Source: Planctomycetota bacterium (GTDB lineage Bacteria > Planctomycetota > Phycisphaerae > WQYP01). Taken from it: a stretch of DNA of 5,137 nt. The notes below the pieces were generated by a model that was not told the origin of the DNA, searched no databases, and worked only from the letters and a program-made list of their open reading frames with translations. Below, in pieces: positions 1 through 5,137 of the stretch. Each line of letters opens with the position of its first letter. Within the stretch, counting starts at the first letter, position 1. The DNA lies in assembly GCA_021785155.1 (NCBI GenBank), contig JAJYGE010000379.1:1-5137 (forward strand). Direction: 5' to 3'. The translations under genes and the position numbers were made by a program.

Positions 1-1201
1 GGCACGGGGTATGGGGGTGGCGTGTCTGAATCAGGTCTGTTCGGACGGAACGCGGGTGCTAGCCAATAATGGCCGGTATAACACCGCCCGGCAGGGGAAG
101 CTCAAAGAACTGGAAGCCCAAGTTGACCAGCAGATCACAGAATTACTGAAATCGGCGGAGGAAGAAGACCGGAGGGATCAGCAGTTATTTGGTACCCAGG
201 CCACATCGGGCAAGCTCCCGGTGAACTTACGTAACGCCAAACAGCGGAAGGCCAGGCTCCAGGAGGCCAAGGCCCAGCTCGATGAGATGCAGGCAAAGCG
301 GGGATCGCGTAAGGATGTATCGGCCAAGGGGCCGCAGATCCCGTTAGCCGATCCCGATGCACGGGTACTACCCAATAAACAGGGTGGATATGCACCGAAT
401 TACACGCCCATGGCCACCACGGAAACGAAGGGTGGTTTTATTGTGGATGTCGATGTTGTGGTAGGCAATCATGAGGAAGCGGCCCTGATACCAGCCATCG
501 ATCGTATTGAAGAGCAATTCGGCGAAAAGCCGAAGCAGGCTTTGGCGGATAGCGGCTTCCATAATGGTACGAATCTCTCAGGCTTGGAAGATCGTGGGGT
601 CGAAGCGTTGATCCCGGCCCGGCAGGAATTTGGAAACAACCCGGCAATCCGATCCGATGCCACAGTAGTAGTCGAAGAGGCCAAACGCTTGGAATTGCCA
701 ATCAATCCACAATCCAAACTTTTGGATAAGGCGGCGTTCATTTATCGGGAAGCAAACGATACCTATTATTGTCCCATGGGGAAGAGCTTAAGCTTCAGTG
801 GAACTCGGGCCTACCAACGTGATAACGGCAAGGGAATCTATCGGGTGTATCAGTGTAACAACTGCCAAGGTTGTCCGCTGGCGGCCCAATGCCTGCGGAA
901 GGATCAGAGAGAACGCCGGATTTACCGTGATGAATATGATGCCGTAAGAGAACGTGCCGCCGCCCGAATTCAGACTCCGGCGGGACAAGAGGCCTACCGG
1001 CGTCGCATGGCGGTGGCGGAATCGCCCTTCGGTATTATTAAGCATGTGATGCAACTCCGTCAGTTCCTGCTACGCGGGATCACCAAGGTGCGTACTGAGT
1101 GGCGATGGGCGGTGACGGCATTCAATCTGGCAAAACTTGTACGCTATATGAAAGTGCTTCGGGCAATCTCGGCCCGGAAAGGGGGTGTGGCTTTGGAATA
1201 A
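1..1201 (+). mobile_element. Right-hand part of an IS1182-type insertion sequence, ends undefined
   Basis: The element is inferred from its transposase gene. Its left end lies outside the window, so the terminal inverted repeats and the target duplication cannot be compared. The right end must lie beyond the stop codon at 1201, somewhere in the non-coding stretch that precedes the dsbD promoter region. The coordinates given are therefore a minimum extent. Candidate right-end sequence includes the palindrome at 1206-1219 and the inverted-repeat arm at 1375-1389. Confidence 0.6.
2..1201 (+). CDS. IS1182-family DDE transposase, 5' end outside the window
   Basis: The protein would catalyse DNA cleavage and strand transfer of its own insertion sequence. 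Numbering from the first internal ATG (base 11), the DDE triad is visible: D12 in a S-DGT-RV-AN context, D180 in ALADSGF, and E337 in AVAESPFGIIKH. The last is followed by the family-typical RQFLLRG and by a hydrophobic tail that includes FNLAKL. Between D12 and D180 lies a charged, probably coiled-coil stretch at about 28-95, usual for IS1182 members. A cysteine cluster (C254, C282, C285, C288, C294) precedes the E motif and could bind metal. Codons 2-10 (A-R-G) are open and fit the family consensus, and full-length relatives run to roughly 450-550 residues. The N-terminal region is therefore cut off by the window edge, and the ATG at 11 is unlikely to be the start. No frameshift or stop is seen, so the gene may be functional. 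Confidence 0.9.
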   Translation, partial: ARGMGVACLNQVCSDGTRVLANNGRYNTARQGKLKELEAQVDQQITELLKSAEEEDRRDQQLFGTQATSGKLPVNLRNAKQRKARLQEAKAQLDEMQAKRGSRKDVSAKGPQIPLADPDARVLPNKQGGYAPNYTPMATTETKGGFIVDVDVVVGNHEEAALIPAIDRIEEQFGEKPKQALADSGFHNGTNLSGLEDRGVEALIPARQEFGNNPAIRSDATVVVEEAKRLELPINPQSKLLDKAAFIYREANDTYYCPMGKSLSFSGTRAYQRDNGKGIYRVYQCNNCQGCPLAAQCLRKDQRERRIYRDEYDAVRERAAARIQTPAGQEAYRRRMAVAESPFGIIKHVMQLRQFLLRGITKVRTEWRWAVTAFNLAKLVRYMKVLRAISARKGGVALE

Positions 1202-1205
1202 GCCC

Positions 1206-1219
1206 TGGCACGCGTGCCA
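1206..1219. repeat. Perfect 14-bp palindrome just after the transposase stop
   Basis: TGGCACGCGTGCCA equals its own reverse complement and begins four bases after the TAA. As RNA it could fold into a five-base-pair stem with a CGCG loop. GCC at 1202-1204 and GGC at 1222-1224 could extend the stem across unpaired bases. No T-run follows directly, so it is not a standard intrinsic terminator. It could help end transposase transcription, form part of the subterminal region of the insertion sequence, or be chance. Confidence 0.5.
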
Positions 1220-1363
1220 AAGGCTTCTACCGGGCACAGATACATGAAAAAACGGTGGGGAAGGTTAACTTTTGCCGCTTTTGAAAAAAAATAAGAACCC
1301 GGTGTGATCGGAACAGTTTTTGTTTTTACCTGACACGGCATCCGGGGTCATATTGGATTCCAC

Positions 1364-1402
1364 AGTCTCGGCGACTAAATCAACAGGCTCCGCGCCGGGA
1401 CT
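1364..1402. repeat. Hairpin with a 10-bp stem and 19-base loop
   Basis: AGTCTCGGCG at 1364-1373 pairs with CGCCGGGACT at 1393-1402 over ten positions: nine Watson-Crick pairs and one U-G wobble when read as plus-strand RNA. The loop (1374-1392) contains the sequence complementary to 1487-1498. No T-run follows. It could be part of a structured RNA, a transposon end, or a regulatory hairpin; the sequence does not settle which. Confidence 0.55.
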
Positions 1403-1498
1403 CTACTGCTCAACTCTCTCCTGATCCCTGCTCTGCGGCAACAGCCGCCGCCGCACCCGCCCGAAAATATTGCCACTCACCCATCAAGCCTGATTTAG
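1375..1498. repeat. Imperfect inverted repeat, arms 1375-1389 and 1487-1498
   Basis: The left arm CTAAATCAACAGGCT matches the reverse complement of the right arm AGCCTGATTTAG at all twelve right-arm positions, with three extra bases (AAC, 1382-1384) in the left arm. The arms lie 97 bases apart. Inside lies a small GCGGC/GCCGC hairpin (1435-1439 with 1444-1448). The left arm sits in the loop of the 1364-1402 hairpin, so an RNA could form a pseudoknot or switch between pairings. Alternatively the arms are ends of a decayed or miniature transposable element. Confidence 0.5.
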
Positions 1499-1506
1499 CG
1501 GTTCAG

Positions 1507-1537
1507 TTGTTCCGTAAGGGGCTGTGAGCCGTATAAT
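1507..1537 (+). promoter_or_regulatory. Putative sigma70-type promoter for dsbD
   Basis: A perfect TATAAT (1532-1537) lies in an AT-rich patch. The best -35 match is TTGTTC at 1507-1512, with a longish 19-base spacing and only the TTG conserved. Transcription would begin near 1544 and leave a leader of about 90 bases before the preferred dsbD start. The position between the insertion sequence and dsbD suits a native promoter, but the weak -35 leaves this tentative. Confidence 0.4.
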
Positions 1538-1551
1538 TAATCGGAGCCGGT

Positions 1552-1584
1552 TCTGGTAATAGTCACATCCTGGCCGTTACCGGG
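1552..1584 (+). promoter_or_regulatory. Leader hairpin upstream of dsbD
   Basis: TCTGGTAA (1552-1559) can pair with TTACCGGG (1577-1584) as eight base pairs, two of them G-U wobbles, around a 17-base loop. It lies between the predicted transcription start and the dsbD start and would abut the alternative upstream ATG at 1585. No terminator T-run follows. A regulatory role is possible but unsupported beyond position. Confidence 0.25.
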
Positions 1585-1622
1585 ATGCGCTTTTGGCGGA
1601 TCGGAAATGTCCGTGCTTTAAT

Positions 1623-1628
1623 GAGAGG
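1623..1628 (+). promoter_or_regulatory. Ribosome binding site favouring the ATG at 1633
   Basis: GAGAGG is the only clear Shine-Dalgarno-like sequence near the candidate dsbD starts, four bases before ATG 1633. The spacing is slightly short. The ATGs at 1585 and 1621 lack a comparable motif, and those at 1690 and 1747 have only weak purine stretches. Confidence 0.4.
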
Positions 1629-1632
1629 TTTC

Positions 1633-3666
1633 ATGAACATTTTAGATGTCCGAAATTTTGCGGCGCAGATCACTTGCCATTTGGCGGAAATGTTTAAGAA
1701 AGGGGAACGTCCCCGCCAGTGTCGCCCCGGCTGGAAACGAATTGAAATGTCTGGCACGCTCGCAGCGGCGGCACTGGTAATGTGCGGACTTATGATTCAG
1801 CCGGCGCAATCGCAGGTTGTGGGCTTTGACATGGCGTCGCCGGAGGTGGTGCGGGCACAATTAAAAAGTTCACCCAAGGTGCTGGTTTCGTCCGGACATG
1901 GATCGCTGCTTATTTCCGTAGTGGTAAAACCGGAATACCATTTACAAAGCCACCATCCGCTGGACAAGTTTCTCGTTCCTGCCGAAGTGACCATTACTCC
2001 GGTAAAAGGACTGCGTTTTGGAAAAGTGCTTTTTCCGCCCGCAAAATTGATAGCCGCGTCGCCACAAATCACCAGTCAGGGGAAACTATCCGTTTACGAA
2101 GGACATTTTGTTATTACCGTGCCATTTCATGTATCAGCCAATGCACCGGATGGTCCGACCCCTGTTCATGCCGCTTTTACGTTTCAAGCCTGCAATGCGC
2201 AATCGTGTCTGCCTCCACAGACGCTCAAGATGTCGGCACTTCTTAAACTCATGGGTAATGCGGTGGTACCGGCCAAAGCGGCCCACGTCGCCGACATCGA
2301 ATCCGCGGGCGTAAGCCGCGCGTCCGGCACACCGATCTCAGCCGGTGGTAATTCCATAGTCACTTCAGAAATTACGGAAATTAATGCGCAGTCGTATCGC
2401 ATTACGCAGGTGCATGAGCCACTGTGGCGGCTGGTTTTGTTTGCACTGTTGGGCGGACTGATTCTTAATATCATGCCATGCGTGCTGCCGGTCATACCGC
2501 TGAAAGTCATGGCCATGGTTGAGCAAGCCCATGGCTCTCGCAGAATGGCCATCCTCCATGCGCTGGTATTTTCCAGCGGAATTATCACACTATTTCTAAT
2601 TCTGGCATTGATCATGGGACTGTATCGGGCGCTGACCGGTCAGGTATTGACCTATGGCATGCAATATCAGCATCCAGCGTTTCTAATTGCGATGGCTTTA
2701 ATAGTTCTGGCCCTGGCATTATCCATGTTGGGTGTATGGACGATTCAACCTCCCAATGCCCTGTACGCGGCGGATAAGAATCGAGGCGGGTTGGTGGGTG
2801 CCTATGGCATGGGTATGCTGGCAACGCTCTTGGCCACGCCGTGTAGCGCGCCATTTTTAGGGGTTATGCTGACGTGGGCCTTGGTTCAACCCACGGCCAT
2901 CATTGTCCTGTTTTTTATTTTAATTGGCGTGGGCATGGCCTGGCCTTATGTGCTCCTGGCTGCATTTCCCGCCTGGTTAAATCGTGTGCCACGGGCGGGG
3001 CGCTGGTCAGAAATTGTAAGAGAGGCTCTGGGGCTGGTAATGGTGGCAGTGGCGGTGTATCTGCTTTTAAGTACGGAAAATCGCGGGCAGATTGTGGTGG
3101 GATTTGTTCTGGCGGTGATTGTGGCAATTGTGTGCTGGGGCTGGGGAAGGCTGCCGGATATTAATATGCGGCCCCGTGAGATATGGGGAATTCGTTTGGG
3201 TTTGTTGGCCGGAGGAGTTCTGGCGGGTGCGTTGTATCTGGCGTGGAGCGGCGGGATTCCGGTTACGCGCGGCGCACGCGTAACCGAGGCACCTGCGGCG
3301 GGGCGCGAAACTTTCCAAGTCAATGATTGGCAGAACTTTAACCTCTCCCGTATGAAATCCGCGTTAGCTTCAGGCCATCCCGTCGTGGTGGATTTTACAG
3401 CGCCGTGGTGCATTAATTGTCGGTTTGTAAAAGCCACCGTTCTGGATTCCAAACCGGTGCGGCAGGTATTTGGCCGGTTGCGGGCGGTGTTGTTGAGCGC
3501 GGATATTGATCAGCCGGTGCCAAAAGCGTTATGGCTTAAACTGGGCGGTCGGGCGATACCGTATCTGGCAATACTTTCGCCGCGCCATCCGCATACGCCC
3601 GGAATACTTCGCGATATATATACCCGGCAGGATGTCATCGATGATGTCATCGCCGCATCCCATTGA
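1633..3666 (+). CDS. dsbD: DsbD/ScsB-type transmembrane thiol-disulfide reductase
   Basis: An inner-membrane electron conduit that takes reducing equivalents from cytoplasmic thioredoxin and passes them to periplasmic partners, such as disulfide isomerases or cytochrome c maturation thioredoxins. With start 1633 it has 677 residues, against about 565 for E. coli DsbD. A hydrophobic signal segment lies at about 39-61 (ending QPAQSQ) after an unusually long n-region. The periplasmic alpha domain spans about 90-205, with C187 and C192 in QACNAQSCLPP. About eight membrane helices fill 264-538, with redox C283 (NIMPCVLP) and C404 (LATPCSAP). The C-terminal thioredoxin domain has C593 and C596 in APWCINC, and P643 in RAIPYL as the likely cis-proline. 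All six expected redox cysteines are present, so it should be active. The start is uncertain: 1585, 1621, 1690 and 1747 are alternatives, and the last two would give a more ordinary signal peptide. No substrate gene is adjacent. Confidence 0.92.
   Translation: MNILDVRNFAAQITCHLAEMFKKGERPRQCRPGWKRIEMSGTLAAAALVMCGLMIQPAQSQVVGFDMASPEVVRAQLKSSPKVLVSSGHGSLLISVVVKPEYHLQSHHPLDKFLVPAEVTITPVKGLRFGKVLFPPAKLIAASPQITSQGKLSVYEGHFVITVPFHVSANAPDGPTPVHAAFTFQACNAQSCLPPQTLKMSALLKLMGNAVVPAKAAHVADIESAGVSRASGTPISAGGNSIVTSEITEINAQSYRITQVHEPLWRLVLFALLGGLILNIMPCVLPVIPLKVMAMVEQAHGSRRMAILHALVFSSGIITLFLILALIMGLYRALTGQVLTYGMQYQHPAFLIAMALIVLALALSMLGVWTIQPPNALYAADKNRGGLVGAYGMGMLATLLATPCSAPFLGVMLTWALVQPTAIIVLFFILIGVGMAWPYVLLAAFPAWLNRVPRAGRWSEIVREALGLVMVAVAVYLLLSTENRGQIVVGFVLAVIVAIVCWGWGRLPDINMRPREIWGIRLGLLAGGVLAGALYLAWSGGIPVTRGARVTEAPAAGRETFQVNDWQNFNLSRMKSALASGHPVVVDFTAPWCINCRFVKATVLDSKPVRQVFGRLRAVLLSADIDQPVPKALWLKLGGRAIPYLAILSPRHPHTPGILRDIYTRQDVIDDVIAASH
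3631..3652. repeat. Tandem 10-base direct repeat at the 3' end of dsbD
   Basis: GATGTCATCG occurs twice, at 3631-3640 and 3643-3652, separated by AT. It encodes a D-V-I-D-D-V-I stretch in the last residues of the thioredoxin domain. It is probably a small duplication inside the coding sequence with no separate role. Confidence 0.45.
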
Positions 3667-3676
3667 AGGTATATCA

Positions 3677-3689
3677 CCGTGGAACACGG
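3677..3689 (+). repeat. Small hairpin after dsbD, not a canonical terminator
   Basis: CCGTG (3677-3681) and CACGG (3685-3689) form a five-base-pair stem with a GAA loop, starting ten bases after the dsbD stop. There is no following T-run, so it would not be an efficient intrinsic terminator. No better terminator is seen before the next gene, so read-through is possible. Confidence 0.3.
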
Positions 3690-3737
3690 CTCGCGGAAGG
3701 GCAATGTGTTGTAAAAGCGGGATGATTCCGGATACGT

Positions 3738-3743
3738 TATACT
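3738..3743 (+). promoter_or_regulatory. Possible -10 box for the downstream secreted-protein gene
   Basis: TATACT matches the -10 consensus at five of six positions and lies upstream of all candidate starts of the next gene. The nearest -35-like sequence, TTGTAA at 3709-3714, is 23 bases away, which is too far for a standard promoter. This is a weak call; the gene may instead be co-transcribed with dsbD. Confidence 0.22.
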
Positions 3744-3828
3744 CATGGTGCTATCGGTTGGCCGACTGAAGGCTCACGGAGTTTATGGTTGATCATTGCG
3801 GTGCATGAACGGCTGATACTAAAAAAAT

Positions 3829-3832
3829 GGAG
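3829..3832 (+). promoter_or_regulatory. Shine-Dalgarno GGAG pointing to the TTG start at 3840
   Basis: GGAG is followed by seven bases and then TTG 3840, an ideal spacing. It would be too close for the GTG at 3834. A second GGAG at 3778-3781 has the same seven-base spacing to an in-frame TTG at 3789, so the motif alone does not prove the start. Confidence 0.35.
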
Positions 3833-3839
3833 TGTGCCT

Positions 3840-5137
3840 TTGCGGTATTTTAGATGTTGTATTTTGGGCCTGGTGATCGTGGGTTTTGTGGGGGTGTCGG
3901 GGCTGTGCCGGGCCGCCACGCTGGGTTCCGGGTGGACCTATCGGCGGACCCTGCGCGTCAATGCGATTCCGACATCCGCGGCGGGCCGGAATCTGGCGTG
4001 GGCACAATTCTACACCAACTCCGCCCGTCTGCCGGATGGCCGCGATTTGCGCGTCACCACCGTGTCGGGCACGATATTGCCGATGCGGCTGCTGCGTGTG
4101 TCCGCCAAGGATGATCTGGTTCGCTTGGCTTTTGAAGAACCGTCGGCTGGCCGATATTTTGTATGGTGGGGCAATCCGCATCCGGGGGCACCACCACCGT
4201 CGTTAAAGATAGATCGGGGGGTATTTTTGCAGGTTTATCCACTGGCCCGCGGCCCCCGAAAAAATTGGCATCAGATGCGTCGCCTCTTCGAGCATTCCAA
4301 GCCATTTTCATCCATGTTTGTACCGGAAATATTTATGGGTTATGACCCGACCGGCTGGAATCGGCGGGACATGATGCTGTACCGCGCACAGTTGCGGATC
4401 ACCAGCGCCGGGGAATATACGTTCGCCTTTGACGTCGGCAATGTGGGATTCTTAACTTTGGATGGGAAAATACTGCTTTCCAAGATACATCCGAGCGGTT
4501 TGATGGGGCGGGTGCGATTTAAGCGCCGCATTTACCTCAAACCCGGATGGTATTCCATGACGGCGGGACAACTTCATCTCTGGGGATTGGCCGGCATATC
4601 GGTGGATTGGAAGCCGCCCGGATCCGTCCGATATGCACCTGTTCCAATCGCCGCTTTTGCGCCCGCCAACAAGGCCATCGCGGGACGATTGAAAAAAATG
4701 GGTGGCGCTTACGCCGCTGATTTCTCAATTAAACCGCAATCGCAGATATTTATTCCGCCTGACAATTATTTGCAGCGTTATACCTTTGCCGTGCGCGTGC
4801 CGGCGAGTTTTGCGCCGCGGGTGGAATGGAAGTTTTCCGATGGCCAAACCGCGCGGGGCCTGCGGGTTGATCACGAATTTCTTGCGCCTGGTATCTACCG
4901 CGTGGGGGTGATAATTCAACAGGCCGGTAATACGTTTACCGCCTCGCGGCGAATTTTAATTCGCACGGAGATGTTTTCAAAATTTCCATTTCCGCCCACG
5001 GATCCATCCGGTGTGGTGGCGGATATAATTGACAATTACAATCTTAAAAACCTTTCGGGAAAACAATTGTACGGCGGAGTCATGTTCTTCAGGCATTATA
5101 AAAATCTGCGCGGACTGACTGCATGGGGAACACAATG
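3840..5137 (+). CDS. Exported protein with PA14-like and PKD-like segments, 3' end outside window
   Basis: The frame is open from 3726 to the window end with no stop, so the protein is truncated by the edge (432 codons visible from 3840). No in-frame ATG precedes the signal peptide; candidate starts are TTG 3789, GTG 3801, GTG 3834 and TTG 3840. TTG 3840 is preferred for its GGAG and compact n-region. A signal peptide covers residues 1 to about 25 (MRYFRCC, then a Leu/Val/Gly core, ending LCRA-A). Residues about 32-113 form a beta-rich opening domain running from WTYRRTL to RYFVWWGNP. Around 178-215 a PA14-like pattern appears (ITSAGEYTFAF, then FLTLDGK). Around 328-365 a PKD-like pattern appears (VEWKFSDG, H345, then PGIYRVGV). 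Such modules usually bind carbohydrate or act in surface structure, so a periplasmic or extracellular role is inferred; no enzyme motif is seen. Domain calls rest on short patterns and the specific function is unknown. Confidence 0.75.
   Translation, partial: MRYFRCCILGLVIVGFVGVSGLCRAATLGSGWTYRRTLRVNAIPTSAAGRNLAWAQFYTNSARLPDGRDLRVTTVSGTILPMRLLRVSAKDDLVRLAFEEPSAGRYFVWWGNPHPGAPPPSLKIDRGVFLQVYPLARGPRKNWHQMRRLFEHSKPFSSMFVPEIFMGYDPTGWNRRDMMLYRAQLRITSAGEYTFAFDVGNVGFLTLDGKILLSKIHPSGLMGRVRFKRRIYLKPGWYSMTAGQLHLWGLAGISVDWKPPGSVRYAPVPIAAFAPANKAIAGRLKKMGGAYAADFSIKPQSQIFIPPDNYLQRYTFAVRVPASFAPRVEWKFSDGQTARGLRVDHEFLAPGIYRVGVIIQQAGNTFTASRRILIRTEMFSKFPFPPTDPSGVVADIIDNYNLKNLSGKQLYGGVMFFRHYKNLRGLTAWGTQ

Larger units (their letters stand above)
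1202..1632. other. Intergenic region between transposase and dsbD
   Basis: About 430 bases without a supportable gene on either strand. The left part (to about 1330) has a palindrome, two CTTTTG copies at 1269-1274 and 1278-1283, an eight-base A-run at 1284-1291 and a T-rich stretch at 1317-1327. The middle (1364-1498) contains nested inverted repeats. The right part has a promoter-like TATAAT and a leader hairpin. The boundary between insertion sequence and host DNA must fall in this stretch but cannot be placed. One open frame around 1375-1530 has no start codon and no recognisable product. Confidence 0.7.

Noticed and set aside
1317..1327. T-rich stretch TTTTTGTTTTT as a terminator for the transposase gene
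   Set aside because: No stable GC-rich stem lies directly upstream; only a three-base-pair stem can be drawn around 1299-1312.
1375..1530. Open frame ending at the TGA near 1530 as a small gene
   Set aside because: No ATG, GTG or TTG in a sensible place begins it, and its Ala- and Pro-rich product matches nothing recognisable.
2184..2615. Minus-strand open frame of 143 codons
   Set aside because: It lies wholly inside dsbD, antisense to the alpha domain and first membrane helices, and its product has no recognisable motif.
2946..3452. Minus-strand open frame of 168 codons
   Set aside because: It is antisense to the membrane and thioredoxin parts of dsbD, is rich in Pro, Thr and Arg, and resembles no protein family. 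It is best explained as a shadow of the real gene.
3785..3808. Seven-codon leader peptide (MVDHCGA) before the secreted-protein gene
   Set aside because: The GGAG is only three bases from its ATG, and it has no repeated regulatory codons or attenuator hairpins. Too short to support.
3854..4206. Plus-strand open frames at 3854-4114 and 3886-4206
   Set aside because: They overlap the secreted-protein gene in other frames. The frame that stays open to 5137 encodes the signal peptide and the coherent domain patterns.
1..5137. CRISPR array, tRNA or rRNA gene
   Set aside because: No regularly spaced repeats, no tRNA cloverleaf with a recognisable T-arm, and no conserved rRNA stretches were seen on either strand.

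Overview
The window looks like bacterial chromosomal DNA of moderate GC content with three genes, all on the plus strand. Two of them run off the window edges. The organism cannot be fixed from the sequence. The right-hand secreted protein (signal peptide, PA14-like and PKD-like segments) and an IS1182-type transposase next to a full-length DsbD would suit a Planctomycetota or other PVC-type Gram-negative bacterium, but that is an inference held with low confidence.

Left region (1-1201): the C-terminal part of an IS1182-family DDE transposase. Its frame is open to base 2, so the true start lies outside the window. All three catalytic acidic residues are visible and the visible part has no frameshift or internal stop.

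Intergenic region (1202-1632): no gene is supportable here. It probably holds the right end of the insertion sequence and then the control region of the next gene. It contains a perfect 14-bp palindrome just after the transposase stop and a T-rich stretch. It also has a 10-bp-stem hairpin at 1364-1402 whose loop is complementary to 1487-1498, a TATAAT promoter-like element at 1532-1537, and a smaller leader hairpin at 1552-1584.

Centre (1633-3666): a complete DsbD/ScsB-type transmembrane thiol-disulfide reductase. It has a signal peptide, a periplasmic alpha domain with a C-x4-C pair, about eight membrane segments with the two redox cysteines in Pro-Cys motifs, and a C-terminal thioredoxin domain with a C-I-N-C site. 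It would carry electrons from cytoplasmic thioredoxin to periplasmic thiol proteins.

Right region (3667-5137): a 130-170 base gap with a weak hairpin and a lone -10-like box, followed by an open-ended gene for an exported protein with a non-ATG start. Its frame is open from 3726 to the window end. Its coupling to dsbD is unproven: the two genes share strand but are separated by a gap that could hold a promoter. No obviously new multi-gene system is visible. The best candidates for a second look are the nested inverted repeats upstream of dsbD and the uncharacterised secreted protein.
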